A DNA stretch of 64,000 nucleotides from an uncultured SAR86 cluster bacterium (GTDB taxonomy: Bacteria > Pseudomonadota > Gammaproteobacteria > Magnimaribacterales > TMED112), in contig CABZLG010000001.1 in the NCBI GenBank assembly GCA_902526535.1, forward strand, positions 1 through 64,000, given 5' to 3'. The notes beneath the pieces were generated by a model. The model worked only from the letters and a program-made list of their open reading frames with translations, was not told the origin of the DNA and made no database searches. Each line of letters begins with the position of its first letter. Position 1 is the first letter of the stretch. The position numbers and the translations under genes are program-made. Shown one piece after another: positions 34,053 to 44,024 of this stretch.

Positions 34053-34990
34053 ATCAAGTTTCCCTTAAGAGGAATTATATCTCTTTTTGAATTAAAGAAA
34101 TCATTTGATGAAATTACTTTTTTACCTGGAAACTGGAAACTTTTTAAGTTTATCGCTCCTTTTTGACAGCAAACTGTCATGCCATTTTTGTCAAAAGAAA
34201 AAATTTCACCTGGAATACCTGTGATAGTTTTAATATTCTCAATGTCTATTGCTTTTACTGTTTCATTATTGAATTTAAAATAGCTGCCAGGCCACCTTTT
34301 GAATGCTAAAAAATTTCTAAATACCTGAGAAGAATCTATATTCCAATTTATCAATCCTTCTTCTTTCATGACCTTATGGGCATATGTTACTTTTTCTTCT
34401 TCTTGAGTTTTAGGTATTATTTCTTCAGAACAAATTTCAACAATTGTACTACTCAAATGCATATTGGTCATTTCAACTAACTTTTTCTCTAAAATATAAA
34501 TATCTTGGCCATGGTTCTTTGTAGAAAAAGTTTTATATATTCCTCCTGCATCAAGCTTTTCTTCTATTTTCATAAAACTTACTCCAAGGCTTTTATCACC
34601 ATTTGCAATAGCTCTTTGCATAGGTGCTGCACCTCGCCATTTAGGCAGTATAGAAAAATGAACATTTAAACATCCATATTTAGGATGTTCCAAGAGCCAA
34701 CGCGGCAAAATTTTGCCATAGGCCACAACAATAAGAAGATCTATATTCTGTTTAAGAATAATCTTTTTAAAATCACTATCATTTAAGTTCTCAGGCTGAA
34801 GTACGCTATATATGGCTTTTTTTTGTAGAAACTTAGAACTTTTGAGTTGAGCTCCTCTGCCAGCCTTTTTGTCAGTTTGAGTGAGGATAAAGTTTATATG
34901 AAAGTCTTGATTTGATAATTCCTCGAATATATCGAATGAAATTTCAGGGGTACCTGCAAAGGCTATATTGATATTACTATTTTTTTTCAT
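34049..34990 (-). CDS. fmt: Methionyl-tRNA formyltransferase
   Basis: 313 residues. N-terminal formyltransferase fold with IAFAGTPEISF, LLIVVAYGKILP, the catalytic NVHFSILPKWRGAAPMQRAI (Asn, His) and DAGGIY; C-terminal OB-like domain with FKRWPGSYF. It formylates initiator Met-tRNA. The start overlaps def by 14 bp. Confidence 0.96.
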   Translation of the reverse strand: MKKNSNINIAFAGTPEISFDIFEELSNQDFHINFILTQTDKKAGRGAQLKSSKFLQKKAIYSVLQPENLNDSDFKKIILKQNIDLLIVVAYGKILPRWLLEHPKYGCLNVHFSILPKWRGAAPMQRAIANGDKSLGVSFMKIEEKLDAGGIYKTFSTKNHGQDIYILEKKLVEMTNMHLSSTIVEICSEEIIPKTQEEEKVTYAHKVMKEEGLINWNIDSSQVFRNFLAFKRWPGSYFKFNNETVKAIDIENIKTITGIPGEIFSFDKNGMTVCCQKGAINLKSFQFPGKKVISSNDFFNSKRDIIPLKGNLI

Positions 34991-35483
34991 CTTTAAGCTT
35001 CAAAAGCTTATCTCTAATTCTATTTCTCTTTAAAGACGATGAATAATCTACTAATAATTTTCCGTTTAAATGATCAATTTCATGCTGGATGCAAAAACCT
35101 AATAAACCATCTGCAGTCAATTCTTTATCTGAGCCATTTAAGTCTTGATATTTTAATTTTATTTTCTTTACTCTTTTAACTTCTTGCCTAAAAGAAGGAA
35201 TTGACAGGCAGCCTTCTTCCGATAATTCAAGAGTATCATCTAAAATTTCATAATCAGGATTTACAATGTATAGAGGGCTACTTTTGTCTTCAGACAAATC
35301 AATTACTATTAATCTTTTATGTATGTCCACTTGAGTTGCAGCCAGCCCTATACCTTTGTCTTCATACATTGTATGCAGCATATCGGATGCCATAGACTTT
35401 AATTTGTCATTAAATTCTATAACTGGTTCAGCAGTTTTTCTTAACCTTGGGTCAGGAAATGTTAATATGTTCAACTTATTCAT
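34977..35483 (-). CDS. def: Peptide deformylase
   Basis: 168 residues with the three metalloprotease motifs: GIGLAATQV, EEGCLSIP (Cys ligand) and QHEIDHLNG (HExxH). Removes the N-formyl group from nascent proteins. It is divergent from purE with only 21 bp between the two starts. Confidence 0.97.
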   Translation of the reverse strand: MNKLNILTFPDPRLRKTAEPVIEFNDKLKSMASDMLHTMYEDKGIGLAATQVDIHKRLIVIDLSEDKSSPLYIVNPDYEILDDTLELSEEGCLSIPSFRQEVKRVKKIKLKYQDLNGSDKELTADGLLGFCIQHEIDHLNGKLLVDYSSSLKRNRIRDKLLKLKDEKK

Positions 35484-35504
35484 TTTTGTTATTATTAATA
35501 TTAT

Positions 35505-36002
35505 ATGAACGAAATTAAAGTTTCTGTAATTCTTGGCTCCGATTCGGATGTTGAATTAGGTAAAGCTGCGATTAACTCCTTGAAAGATTTTTCAATTCCT
35601 TGTGAATTAAAAGTCATATCTGCTCACCGCTCTCCTGATGTATTGGTAGATTATTTGAAAAATTCAAAAGGTAGAGGCTGCAAGGTCTATATTGGAATCG
35701 CCGGTATGGCAGCACACTTAGCTGGTGCAATCGCCGCACATTCATCAAGTCCAGTTTTAGGTGTTCCATCAGCTAACAGTTCTCTGAATGGGCTGGATGC
35801 AATCTTATCCACGTTACAAATGCCTGCAGGTGTACCAGTTGCAACTTTTGCGGCTGGAAAGGCTGGCGCAACAAATGCTGGAATTTTTGCCGCACAGATG
35901 TTAGCAGCTAGTAATGATGAATTAGCAGAAAAAATCAACTCTTTTAAAGCAGAGTTAAGAGAGAAAACTATTCTCAAAGATAAAAATCTTGATAGAGACT
36001 GA
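35505..36002 (+). CDS. purE: N5-carboxyaminoimidazole ribonucleotide mutase PurE
   Basis: 165 residues. Class I PurE motifs: VILGSDSDVE, ISAHRSPD (catalytic His), GIAGMAAHLAGAIAA and MPAGVPVATFAAGKAGA. It acts in de novo purine synthesis and normally needs PurK, which is not adjacent here. It overlaps tsaC by 14 bp. Confidence 0.96.
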   Translation: MNEIKVSVILGSDSDVELGKAAINSLKDFSIPCELKVISAHRSPDVLVDYLKNSKGRGCKVYIGIAGMAAHLAGAIAAHSSSPVLGVPSANSSLNGLDAILSTLQMPAGVPVATFAAGKAGATNAGIFAAQMLAASNDELAEKINSFKAELREKTILKDKNLDRD

Positions 36003-36510
36003 TAAGATACCTTTAGCAGCAAGTTGGATTAAAGAAAAAAAAATCATTGCTTATCCAACAGAGGGAGTTTGGGGTATTGGCTGTATTAACAATGAATTTG
36101 TAATATCTAAATTAAGTGAAATTAAACAAAGACCTAGAGATAAAAAATACATCCTGCTGTTCAAAAGTGTTTACGACTTAAGGAAAAAATTTGATGTGAA
36201 AAAAGATTACATCAAACAAATCAAGGAACTTTCAGATAGTTTTACAACAATTATTGTTCCTTTTGGTGAAAATAATAGTATTGCAGTCAGAATTCCGAAA
36301 ATAAAAATTCTTCAAGATTTGCTTGAAGAAGTTGGTGAAGAAATTGTTTCTACATCAGCAAACATATCATCTTTAAGCGTGTGTAAAAATGTTAAACAAA
36401 TTAAAACAGTTTTTTCTAAAAAAATTTTTGGTATTCTAAACCTCCCTTTAGGTGGAGAAAAAAGATCATCAAAAATTTATGATTTAAAGACAGATACTTA
36501 TGTTAGATAA
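35989..36510 (+). CDS. tsaC: L-threonylcarbamoyladenylate synthase TsaC (YrdC family)
   Basis: 173 residues, the short YrdC/TsaC type. Motifs IIAYPTEGVWGIGC, KQRPRDKKYILLF and EIVSTSANISS. It makes threonylcarbamoyl-AMP for the t6A37 modification of ANN-decoding tRNAs. It begins with TTG inside the end of purE and overlaps hemF by 11 bp. Confidence 0.93.
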   Translation: MIETDKIPLAASWIKEKKIIAYPTEGVWGIGCINNEFVISKLSEIKQRPRDKKYILLFKSVYDLRKKFDVKKDYIKQIKELSDSFTTIIVPFGENNSIAVRIPKIKILQDLLEEVGEEIVSTSANISSLSVCKNVKQIKTVFSKKIFGILNLPLGGEKRSSKIYDLKTDTYVR

Positions 36511-37384
36511 AATAGCAGAAAACTTTCGACAAATTCATCAATCACTAATAGATAACTTTTATTGTTATGAACAAAAAGAAAAAATTATTATTGATAAATG
36601 GGAAAAAGATTCACTTGGCCATGGTATTTCAGTTGTTGTAGATTGTGGCAAATTTTTCGATAAAGCGGGAATTAATTTTTCACAAATTTCCGGTAATTCT
36701 TTACCTAGATCATCTGTTGGAGGTGAGGGATATAAAGACGCTCCATATTTTGCGACTGGAGTTTCAGTTGTCTTTCATCCCAAAAACCCAAACATACCAA
36801 CCTCACATCTGAATGTAAGGTATTTTGCGACTTTTAATGAGAAAAATGAAATTAATGAAGATTGGTTTGGGGGAGGTTTTGACTTAACACCTTATGTTCC
36901 TTTTAAAGAGGATTGTAAATCATGGCATCAGCAAGCCCAAATTGCGTCAAAAAACAGATATCAAGAATGGAAAAAAAATTGTGATGATTATTTTTATTTA
37001 AAACATAGAAATGAGCACAGGGGTATTGGCGGTATTTTTTATGAAAAACAGACATTTGAAAAATCTGAACAAGGATTACAGCTATCTAAAAGCGTTGCAG
37101 AGTGTTTTTTAAATGGATACAGCAATATTTTAGATAAAAGAAAAGACCTTAAGTTTACAGAAAGACAAAAAGAGTTTCAGATTTTTAGAAGAGGAAGGTA
37201 TGTAGAATTTAATCTCTTGTATGACAGAGGAACTTTATTTGGACTTCAGTCTGGAGGGAGAATAGAGTCAATTTTAATGTCTCTTCCCAGTAAAGTTTCA
37301 TGGCGCTATAAATTTGATCAAAATCTAAATAGTGAGGAACAAGATCTTTACAACCTTATATCCAAACAGCATCAATGGATATGA
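36500..37384 (+). CDS. hemF: Oxygen-dependent coproporphyrinogen III oxidase
   Basis: 294 residues, full length. Signature WFGGGFDLTPYVPF, catalytic His in SWHQQ, HRGIGGIFYE, and RGTLFGLQSGGRIESILMSLP. It converts coproporphyrinogen III to protoporphyrinogen IX in heme synthesis and needs O2, implying aerobic life. The tsaC-hemF-aroE order matches Pseudomonas. Confidence 0.97.
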   Translation: MLDKIAENFRQIHQSLIDNFYCYEQKEKIIIDKWEKDSLGHGISVVVDCGKFFDKAGINFSQISGNSLPRSSVGGEGYKDAPYFATGVSVVFHPKNPNIPTSHLNVRYFATFNEKNEINEDWFGGGFDLTPYVPFKEDCKSWHQQAQIASKNRYQEWKKNCDDYFYLKHRNEHRGIGGIFYEKQTFEKSEQGLQLSKSVAECFLNGYSNILDKRKDLKFTERQKEFQIFRRGRYVEFNLLYDRGTLFGLQSGGRIESILMSLPSKVSWRYKFDQNLNSEEQDLYNLISKQHQWI

Positions 37385-38148
37385 AATATAAACTTGGCGT
37401 ACTTGGCAAAGGAATCTTTTATTCGTTATCCCCCAAAATTCATAATTTATTCGCTAAAAAAAGCAATATTGATATTGAATATGAAATTTATGACATAGAA
37501 AAAGATTCTTTAACTTTTATAGATAATTTTTTCAAAAATGGTGGGCACGGATTAAATATAACCCAACCGTTTAAAGAAGAAGTAGGAAAATTTTATAATG
37601 CGCCACCCTCAAACATTCTCTTCAAAAGTGATAATGAGATAAAAGCTGACTCAGTTGATGCAGAGGGACTTTTCACTGATTTATTTAAAAAAAATATTAA
37701 AATAAATTCTGATACAAGAATTTTGTTGTTGGGATTAGGTGGTGCTGGGATCTCGATAATTAATTCCTCAATATTTAGCAAATGTAATTTTGTAGTTTGG
37801 AATAGATCCAAGAGTAAATACAAAAATATTCAGAGAGAATTTTTAGAATTTAAAAATAATTATGATAAGAAAATTGATCTTGTAGTTTCATGCGTCTCAG
37901 AAATGAATAATGAAATTTCTGAGATTATTTTGAACACAAAATTTCAAGAATTTGCACACATATATGATATTAATTACAAAAACAAAACCAATACACATTA
38001 CAAAAAAATTTCTTTAAAAAAAAATGTTAGTTTTAATTCAGGCGAAGGTATGTTGGTTGAACAAGCTGCACTTTCATGGATGAGATGGTTTGATAATAAA
38101 CCTGACACTGCAGATGTTAAAGTAATAATACAAAATGAAAGGATATAA
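37381..38148 (+). CDS. aroE: Shikimate dehydrogenase
   Basis: About 255 residues. Substrate site LGKGIFYSLSPKIHN and NITQPFKEEVG (a divergent form of the usual NVTxPxK), NADP site LLLGLGGAGISI and VWNRSKSK, and the late EGMLVEQAALSW. It reduces 3-dehydroshikimate to shikimate. The ATG at 37381 overlaps the hemF TGA (ATGA); another ATG two codons earlier is possible. It overlaps yheV by 14 bp. Confidence 0.92.
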   Translation: MKYKLGVLGKGIFYSLSPKIHNLFAKKSNIDIEYEIYDIEKDSLTFIDNFFKNGGHGLNITQPFKEEVGKFYNAPPSNILFKSDNEIKADSVDAEGLFTDLFKKNIKINSDTRILLLGLGGAGISIINSSIFSKCNFVVWNRSKSKYKNIQREFLEFKNNYDKKIDLVVSCVSEMNNEISEIILNTKFQEFAHIYDINYKNKTNTHYKKISLKKNVSFNSGEGMLVEQAALSWMRWFDNKPDTADVKVIIQNERI

Positions 38149-38299
38149 ATTTATCGCTGGAGCCATATGCCCTTCTTGTAAGGAGCAAGATAGTATAGTT
38201 CTAAAAGACGACGATTCCGAAGTTAAATGTATTTCCTGTAATTACTTTGAGCTTAAGGATGATAAGGATCTTGATTCAATTAAAATAATGGATGATTAG
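38135..38299 (+). CDS. yheV: YheV-family small zinc-ribbon protein
   Basis: 54 residues: MKGYKFIAGAICPSCKEQDS, then VKCISCNYFEL and an acidic tail. Two CxxC pairs form a probable zinc ribbon, and the FIAGAxCPxC start is characteristic of the YheV (DUF2387) family, small conserved gammaproteobacterial proteins of unknown function. The ATG is inside the end of aroE. Confidence 0.85.
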   Translation: MKGYKFIAGAICPSCKEQDSIVLKDDDSEVKCISCNYFELKDDKDLDSIKIMDD

Positions 38300-38325
38300 A
38301 AGTGACTATTAGTGGCATTTATTTC

Positions 38326-38353
38326 TCGACATAAGGGATATTTATAGTAATAT
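38326..38353 (+). promoter_or_regulatory. Candidate promoter of the cytochrome oxidase operon
   Basis: TCGACA (38326-38331, five of six to TTGACA) and TAATAT (38348-38353) are separated by 16 bp and lie just upstream of coxB, in the only gap before this long operon. Confidence 0.4.
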
Positions 38354-38361
38354 ATGCGTAA

Positions 38362-39513
38362 ATGAGATACAAGTTAGGGCTTTTCTTATTATTAATAGCA
38401 TCTTTTTACACATCAGCTGATTGGCTAGATGTGAATATGCCCGTGGGCGTAACAGACATTAGTAAAGAAGTTTTTGAACTTCATATGGCAATATTTTTCG
38501 TTACAGTTGCTATAGGCGTTATTGTATTTGGGTTTATGTTTTATTCTATGTGGCGTTATAGAAGAAGTAATAACAAAAAACCGGCTAAATTCAAAGAGAA
38601 TCACAAACTTGAAATTCTCTGGACAGTAATACCAACTTTAATTCTAGTTGCGATGGCTGTTCCAGCCTCTGTTACATTAAAGAAAATATACGACCATGAA
38701 GCTGAAGAAGGTGGCATGGATATTCAAGTAGTTGGTTGGCAATGGAAGTGGCAATACAAATATTTAGATGAGCAGGTCGGTAACAAGCCTTTAAGTTTTT
38801 TTGCTAACTTAACTACCCCTCCAGATCAATATGAATATAACAGAGTTGAAAAAGGTGAGAATTATTTACTTGAGGTTGATGAAGAAGTTGTAGTTCCAGT
38901 AAACACCCCAATTAGATTTTTAATTACTAGTAATGACGTTATTCATTCATGGTACATGAGTGATTTTGCTGTCAAGCAAGATGCTATACCAGGTTTTATA
39001 AATGTTGCAAAAACAACAATCAATGAACCAGGTATTTATAGAGGAAATTGCACAGAACTTTGTGGTGAAAGACATGCCTATATGCCAATAGTAGTACGTG
39101 CTGTTACAAAGGAAGAATATGATGAATGGGTTTTAGAAAAAAGAGAGGCAATGGAGCAACTTAATTTTTTAACAGAGAAAGAATGGACCGCAGATGAACT
39201 TTATGCACAAGGTGAAGAAATATATAAAACACGTTGTGCAGCATGTCATCAAGTTAACGGAGCAGGAATTACAGGGTTTTATCCAGCATTGGCTGGTAGT
39301 GATGTTGTGATGAATGATAAGACAGGTCAAATAGAAATTCTTATGGAAGGCATTAGAGGAAGTCAGATGCAATCATTTGCAGAGCAGCTTAATGAAGTTG
39401 ACATGGCAGCTGTAATAACTTTCACAAGATTAGCTTGGAATAATGATAAACAAGGAGATGGAACAATTGTTGTTCCTAATGATATTGTTGATTATAAAAA
39501 AGGAGATTTATAG
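38362..39513 (+). CDS. coxB: Cytochrome c oxidase subunit II with fused cytochrome c domain
   Basis: 383 residues. Signal sequence (1-19), two membrane helices (about 40-62 and 85-105), cupredoxin domain with CuA ligands His195, Cys230, Cys234, His238 and Met241 ([12 protein letters not shown]), and a C-terminal cytochrome c domain with heme motif CAACH (292-296). It accepts electrons from soluble cytochrome c for the aa3-type oxidase. The fused heme domain is common in this branch of the family. Confidence 0.96.
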   Translation: MRYKLGLFLLLIASFYTSADWLDVNMPVGVTDISKEVFELHMAIFFVTVAIGVIVFGFMFYSMWRYRRSNNKKPAKFKENHKLEILWTVIPTLILVAMAVPASVTLKKIYDHEAEEGGMDIQVVGWQWKWQYKYLDEQVGNKPLSFFANLTTPPDQYEYNRVEKGENYLLEVDEEVVVPVNTPIRFLITSNDVIHSWYMSDFAVKQDAIPGFINVAKTTINEPGIYRGNCTELCGERHAYMPIVVRAVTKEEYDEWVLEKREAMEQLNFLTEKEWTADELYAQGEEIYKTRCAACHQVNGAGITGFYPALAGSDVVMNDKTGQIEILMEGIRGSQMQSFAEQLNEVDMAAVITFTRLAWNNDKQGDGTIVVPNDIVDYKKGDL

Positions 39514-39521
39514 GAGTAATT

Positions 39522-41099
39522 ATGAGTGCAGTAATTGAAAATCATGATCACGAACATCATGGACCTCAAAAAGGTATCTTAAGATGGCTTTTCACAACTA
39601 ACCATAAAGATATTGGAACACTATACCTATGGTTTAGTTTTATTATGTTTTTAACAGGTGGTGCCATGGCTATGGGAATAAGAGCTGAGCTATTTGAACC
39701 AGGATTACAGCTTATGGACCCAATTAGGTATAACCAACTTGTTACTATGCACGGACTTATAATGATATTTGGGGCAGTGATGCCAGCATTTGTGGGTTTA
39801 GCAAATTGGCTTATTCCTATGCAAATCGGAGCACCAGATATGGCGTTGCCAAGAATGAATAATCTTAGCTTTTGGCTGCTACCTTCAGCATTTATAATTC
39901 TTCTTTCAACTGCTTTCATGGAGGGAGGCTTGCCTGGTTTTGGTTGGACTTTCTATGCACCCTTATCGACAAATTACCCCAATATTGCCTACTTTGTGTT
40001 TGCTATTCATGTAATGGGGATTTCATCGATAATGGGATCAATTAACGTGATTGTCACAATTATGAATATGAGAGCACCTGGAATGACATTAATGCAAATG
40101 CCTTTGTTTGTATGGTCTTGGTTAATAACAGCATATTTGCTTATAGCTGTTATGCCGGTCCTTGCTGGAGCAGTAACAATGCTTTTAATGGATGCATATT
40201 TTGGCACTTCATTCTTTGATGCAGCAGGTGGAGGAGATCCAGTTTTATTTCAACATGTCTTCTGGTTTTTCGGTCATCCCGAAGTTTATATAATGATACT
40301 TCCTGCATTCGGAATTACATCTCATATTATTTCAACTTTCTCAAGAAAGCCTTTGTTTGGACAATCATCTATGGTTTATGCGATGGTTTCAATCGCCGTA
40401 CTCTCATTTGTAGTCTGGGCTCATCACATGTTTACTGTTGGAATGCCGCTGGCTGCTGAACTATTTTTTATGTGGGCAACAATGATAATTGCTATTCCTA
40501 CTGGTGTAAAAGTTTTTAACTGGGTTGCAACTATTTTTAAAGGATCAATAACCTATGAAACACCAATGCTATTTGCAATAGCCTTTGTTGTTTTATTTAC
40601 AATAGGGGGTCTGTCTGGCCTCATGTTAGCGATTACACCTGCAGATTTTCAGTATCATGATACTTATTTTGTTGTAGCACACTTTCATTATGTACTCGTA
40701 CCAGGTGCCATTTTCTCAATAATGGCTGCTGTTTATTATTGGCTTCCAAAATGGACCGGAAATATGTATGACGAGAAAATGGGTAAGCTTCATTTCTGGC
40801 TATCTTTTGTTGGTGTAAATGTTACTTTCTTCCCACAACACTTTGTTGGGTTAGCTGGCATGCCAAGAAGATATGCTGATTACGCATTACAGTTTGCAGA
40901 ATGGAATGCAGTTTCATCAGTAGGAGCATTTTTGTTTGGTTTATCACAGCTACTTTTCCTCTATATCGTTATCAAGACAGTTTTTGCAGGCAAAAAAGCT
41001 ACTGCACAGGTTTGGGATGGTGCAGAGGGACTAGAGTGGACTGTAGATTCACCTGCTCCCTACCATACATTTGAAACTCCACCAAAAGTAAATGGCTAA
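39522..41099 (+). CDS. coxA: Cytochrome c oxidase subunit I (aa3 type)
   Basis: 525 residues with twelve membrane helices. Heme a and a3-CuB ligands are in [21 protein letters not shown] (with the D-channel glutamate and cross-linked His-Tyr), [12 protein letters not shown] and [14 protein letters not shown]. It reduces O2 to water and pumps protons. The start has a GGAG ribosome binding site at about 39512-39515. Confidence 0.98.
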   Translation: MSAVIENHDHEHHGPQKGILRWLFTTNHKDIGTLYLWFSFIMFLTGGAMAMGIRAELFEPGLQLMDPIRYNQLVTMHGLIMIFGAVMPAFVGLANWLIPMQIGAPDMALPRMNNLSFWLLPSAFIILLSTAFMEGGLPGFGWTFYAPLSTNYPNIAYFVFAIHVMGISSIMGSINVIVTIMNMRAPGMTLMQMPLFVWSWLITAYLLIAVMPVLAGAVTMLLMDAYFGTSFFDAAGGGDPVLFQHVFWFFGHPEVYIMILPAFGITSHIISTFSRKPLFGQSSMVYAMVSIAVLSFVVWAHHMFTVGMPLAAELFFMWATMIIAIPTGVKVFNWVATIFKGSITYETPMLFAIAFVVLFTIGGLSGLMLAITPADFQYHDTYFVVAHFHYVLVPGAIFSIMAAVYYWLPKWTGNMYDEKMGKLHFWLSFVGVNVTFFPQHFVGLAGMPRRYADYALQFAEWNAVSSVGAFLFGLSQLLFLYIVIKTVFAGKKATAQVWDGAEGLEWTVDSPAPYHTFETPPKVNG

Positions 41100-41652
41100 G
41101 AATAATTTTTCAAGTAAAATATTTCTCTACTTAGTTTCAGCTGTAATCTTTATGTTCTTTTTTTCTTTTATGTTGGTGCCTCTTTACAATGTCTTTTGTG
41201 AGGTAACCGGTCTAAATGGAAAAATATATGGCCCATCATCCTTTTTTATAAAAGATAGAGAAAAAGAGAAAGATTCTAGAGAAATAAGAATAAAATTTTT
41301 AAGTCAAGTTAATGAATCAGCTCCAGTTAAATTCTTCCCTTCTTCTAATGAAGTAAAAGTTTGGACTAATAAGGTCAGTAAGACATCATATATTGCTGAA
41401 AACACTACTGATAAACAATTAACTCTCACTATAATTCCATCAGTATCACCTGGCTTAGCAGCAGAAAATGTGAAAAAAATTCAATGTTTTTGTTTTGAAG
41501 AGCAAGTTTTAATGCCTTACGAAAGGCAAGAGTGGCCAGTTAGGTTTTATGTAAGTTCCGAAGTAGGAGATAACGTAAATGACATATATTTATCTTATAC
41601 ACTCTTTGAAACAGATCGTGTTTTAACAGACAATATGAACCATGGAAAGTAA
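41092..41652 (+). CDS. ctaG: Cytochrome c oxidase assembly protein CtaG/Cox11
   Basis: 186 residues: one membrane anchor ([20 protein letters not shown]), [18 protein letters not shown], and a periplasmic domain with the copper motif QCFCFEEQ and [10 protein letters not shown]. It delivers copper to the CuB site of subunit I. It overlaps coxA by 8 bp and coxC by 11 bp. Confidence 0.95.
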   Translation: MAKNNFSSKIFLYLVSAVIFMFFFSFMLVPLYNVFCEVTGLNGKIYGPSSFFIKDREKEKDSREIRIKFLSQVNESAPVKFFPSSNEVKVWTNKVSKTSYIAENTTDKQLTLTIIPSVSPGLAAENVKKIQCFCFEEQVLMPYERQEWPVRFYVSSEVGDNVNDIYLSYTLFETDRVLTDNMNHGK

Positions 41653-42562
41653 GACAGATAATTTTCAAAAATATTATGTTCCTGAAAAGAGTGCAATTCC
41701 AATAATTTTTGCAGTTTCTGTTTTTTTTGCAGGTTTTGGTGCTGCAAATGCAATTACCGGCAACGGCTCTACAATGCTACTTTTTGGTTTAATAGCTGTA
41801 ATCATTACGATGTCTTTTTGGTTTTCAGTTGTTATGAAAGAGTCAAAAGCTGGTCTTGATACTCCTCAACTAAACAATTCTTATGTATTTGGAATGGGAT
41901 GGTTTATTTTTTCAGAGGTAATGTTTTTCTTCGCTTTTTTTGGCGCATTATTCTACATACGACAGTTTTCAGTCCCATGGCTTGGTGGTGAAGGAGAAAA
42001 GGGTCTTGCTGGAGAAATATTATGGCCAGAGTTTGAGGCAACATGGCCACCTATGGTTACACCTGAACAAAGCATTATGGGGGATCAAGCAGTTACTAAA
42101 GGACCTGATAATTCTATGTATCTAAATGGCATAGCAGGGATAATTAAGTGGCTACCTTTATGGAATACAATTGTTCTTCTTAGTTCAAGTGGAACAGTTC
42201 ACTTCGCACACATCGCACTAAAAGAGAATAATAGAAAAAGATTTAACTTTTGGTTAGGCATAACTGTAAGCTTGGCATTTATTTTTGTGATTCTTCAGGC
42301 AGCAGAATACTACGAGGCCTATGCTCATCTTGGATTAACTTTAAATTCTGGTGTATATGGAACAACTTTTTTTATGCTAACTGGATTCCATGGCATGCAT
42401 GTCTTAATCGGTGGAATTTTTCTTTTAACACAGCTATTTAGGTCAACAGGGTTCAAACATTTTACAGAAAAAGAACATTTTGGCTTTGAAGCAGCTTCGT
42501 GGTATTGGCACTTTGTTGATGTTGTCTGGGTTTGCCTGTTTTTATTTGTTTATATTATTTAA
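41642..42562 (+). CDS. coxC: Cytochrome c oxidase subunit III
   Basis: 306 residues, seven membrane helices. Characteristic stretches: FSEVMFFFAFFGALFY, GTTFFMLTGFHGMHVLIGG and SWYWHFVDVVWVCLF. A large loop (about 110-165) follows the gammaproteobacterial form. It stabilises subunit I. Its stop overlaps the convergent DUF2909 gene by 4 bp. Confidence 0.97.
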   Translation: MESKTDNFQKYYVPEKSAIPIIFAVSVFFAGFGAANAITGNGSTMLLFGLIAVIITMSFWFSVVMKESKAGLDTPQLNNSYVFGMGWFIFSEVMFFFAFFGALFYIRQFSVPWLGGEGEKGLAGEILWPEFEATWPPMVTPEQSIMGDQAVTKGPDNSMYLNGIAGIIKWLPLWNTIVLLSSSGTVHFAHIALKENNRKRFNFWLGITVSLAFIFVILQAAEYYEAYAHLGLTLNSGVYGTTFFMLTGFHGMHVLIGGIFLLTQLFRSTGFKHFTEKEHFGFEAASWYWHFVDVVWVCLFLFVYII

Positions 42563-42771
42563 CCCCAAGGCGCGTTATTGCCAAGTTGACCGGTAAAAAT
42601 CCCATAGATTATGAGAATTAATATAATGGCACCGAGAGTCACCCTAAACCCGAGCCCATACATTATGCGTTTCTTTTTAGGATTACCTTTATCTATAAAA
42701 AGGAAAACAAGGCTCGAAAAGAGACTTATTAGCACAAGAACAACTAAAATAATTATTACAGTTTTAAGCAC
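42559..42771 (-). CDS. DUF2909 twin-transmembrane protein
   Basis: 70 residues with two hydrophobic helices (LKTVIIILVVLVLISLFSSLVFLF and LGFRVTLGAIILILIIYGIF) joined by a basic KGNPKKKR loop: the DUF2909 pattern. The family is regularly found between coxC and SURF1 genes in gammaproteobacteria, suggesting a role in the oxidase, not demonstrated. It starts with GTG, only 16 bp from the divergent SURF1 gene. Confidence 0.8.
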   Translation of the reverse strand: MLKTVIIILVVLVLISLFSSLVFLFIDKGNPKKKRIMYGLGFRVTLGAIILILIIYGIFTGQLGNNAPWG

Positions 42772-42787
42772 GATATCATTTTAACAG

Positions 42788-43474
42788 ATGCATAAATTTA
42801 AATTCAGAATACTTTTCTTTTCTTTAGTTTTTTTCCCCATCACAATTTTGCTTGGAATATGGCAAATTAATAGAGCGGAAGAAAAAAATAACATCATGGA
42901 TCAATATGCAAAGCTTATTAAAAAACCACCAATTCAACTTCTAAACTCTTATCAATATAGTAATTGGGAGCCAGTATATGGTGAGGGCATGTATCTAGAT
43001 GAAATTATTTATGAGGACAATGCAATAAGCAATGGTAAGGCCGGATATAAGGTTTATCATTTATTTGAATTAGTTTCTGGAGAAAATATATTTGTTAACA
43101 GAGGGTTTATTGAAAGGAAACCAACGAAGAATGATCTTCCAGAAGTTTTAGTGCCTGGAGGACTTTTCTTTATACAGGGTAATGTGATACTTAAGCAAAA
43201 GAACGCCTTTGCAAAAGAAATAAATGAAAGCGATTCAAGAATTATTCAAGAATTTAATCTTAAAAATATTAAACGCAAGAGAGGACTAGAAGATAAAGAA
43301 ATTTACGATTTCTTATTTAATTTAGCTCCATCAGACCCATTTAAGCTTGTACCAATTGAAAAGCCAATAAGCATGAGCGCAAGCAAACATATTGGATATG
43401 CAATTCAATGGTTTGGATTAAGTGTTGTTTTGGTTGTTATGACACTAATTGCATTTTTAAAAAATAATGAATAA
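42788..43474 (+). CDS. SURF1-family oxidase assembly protein
   Basis: 228 residues: N-terminal helix (FKFRILFFSLVFFPITILLG), the SURF1 motif LGIWQINRAEEK, a periplasmic part with KAGYKVYHLF and FVNRGFIERK, and a C-terminal helix preceded by HIGYAIQWFGL. SURF1 assists heme a insertion into oxidase subunit I. It overlaps the next gene by 8 bp. Confidence 0.93.
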   Translation: MHKFKFRILFFSLVFFPITILLGIWQINRAEEKNNIMDQYAKLIKKPPIQLLNSYQYSNWEPVYGEGMYLDEIIYEDNAISNGKAGYKVYHLFELVSGENIFVNRGFIERKPTKNDLPEVLVPGGLFFIQGNVILKQKNAFAKEINESDSRIIQEFNLKNIKRKRGLEDKEIYDFLFNLAPSDPFKLVPIEKPISMSASKHIGYAIQWFGLSVVLVVMTLIAFLKNNE

Positions 43475-44024
43475 AGGAGTAGGTTTAGCATTAGTTATTT
43501 TAATTACCCCATTGGTGGTAATTACCGCCTCAACACTTACCTTTTACTTGGGTTATAAACCAACAAGCACATCAAATAATGGGGAATTAATTGTGCCACC
43601 CCTGGAAACTAATCTTTTTAAACTCGAGAACATTAATGGAGATTCTTTTAATTTTCGAAAAGGAAAGTGGTACCTAGTTTATTTTGATGATTTTAAAAAT
43701 GTAGAAGCTTCGGAAGAAAAATTGAAATTTACTTTTAGCATTAATACAACTCTTGGAAGAAAAATGAACAGACTTAAAAGAGTCGTTGTGTTAAAAGAAA
43801 ATTTCAATTTGAAATCAATTAATAATCTATCAGCGAAATTTCCAAATGTTTTTTTTGTAAAAGATATAGATCAAGAATTTGAAGAATTACTTTTAAATGC
43901 TGGCAAGAGTCCTTTTGAAAATCAATCTCTATTTTTATTAGATGATTTCTCTTTTGTAATGGAAGAATTTAATAAAGAGCTTGATTTTAAAAAAGTTTTT
44001 GAGGATATAAAAACTTTATTATGA
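43467..44024 (+). CDS. Membrane-anchored thioredoxin-fold-like protein of the oxidase operon
   Basis: 185 residues: one N-terminal membrane helix (GLALVILITPLVVITASTLTFYLGY) and a periplasmic domain with an apparent SCO/thioredoxin-like layout (FNFRKGKWYLVYF, VVVLKENF, FFVKDIDQEFEELL) but no CxxC or metal-ligand cysteines. A protein of this kind sits between SURF1 and COX15 in many gammaproteobacterial oxidase operons; its role is undefined. It overlaps ctaA by 4 bp. Confidence 0.65.
   Translation: MNKGVGLALVILITPLVVITASTLTFYLGYKPTSTSNNGELIVPPLETNLFKLENINGDSFNFRKGKWYLVYFDDFKNVEASEEKLKFTFSINTTLGRKMNRLKRVVVLKENFNLKSINNLSAKFPNVFFVKDIDQEFEELLLNAGKSPFENQSLFLLDDFSFVMEEFNKELDFKKVFEDIKTLL

Noticed and set aside
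43467-44024. Treating this gene as a second SCO1 copper chaperone
   Set aside because: The fold looks similar but the CxxxC and distal histidine ligands are missing.
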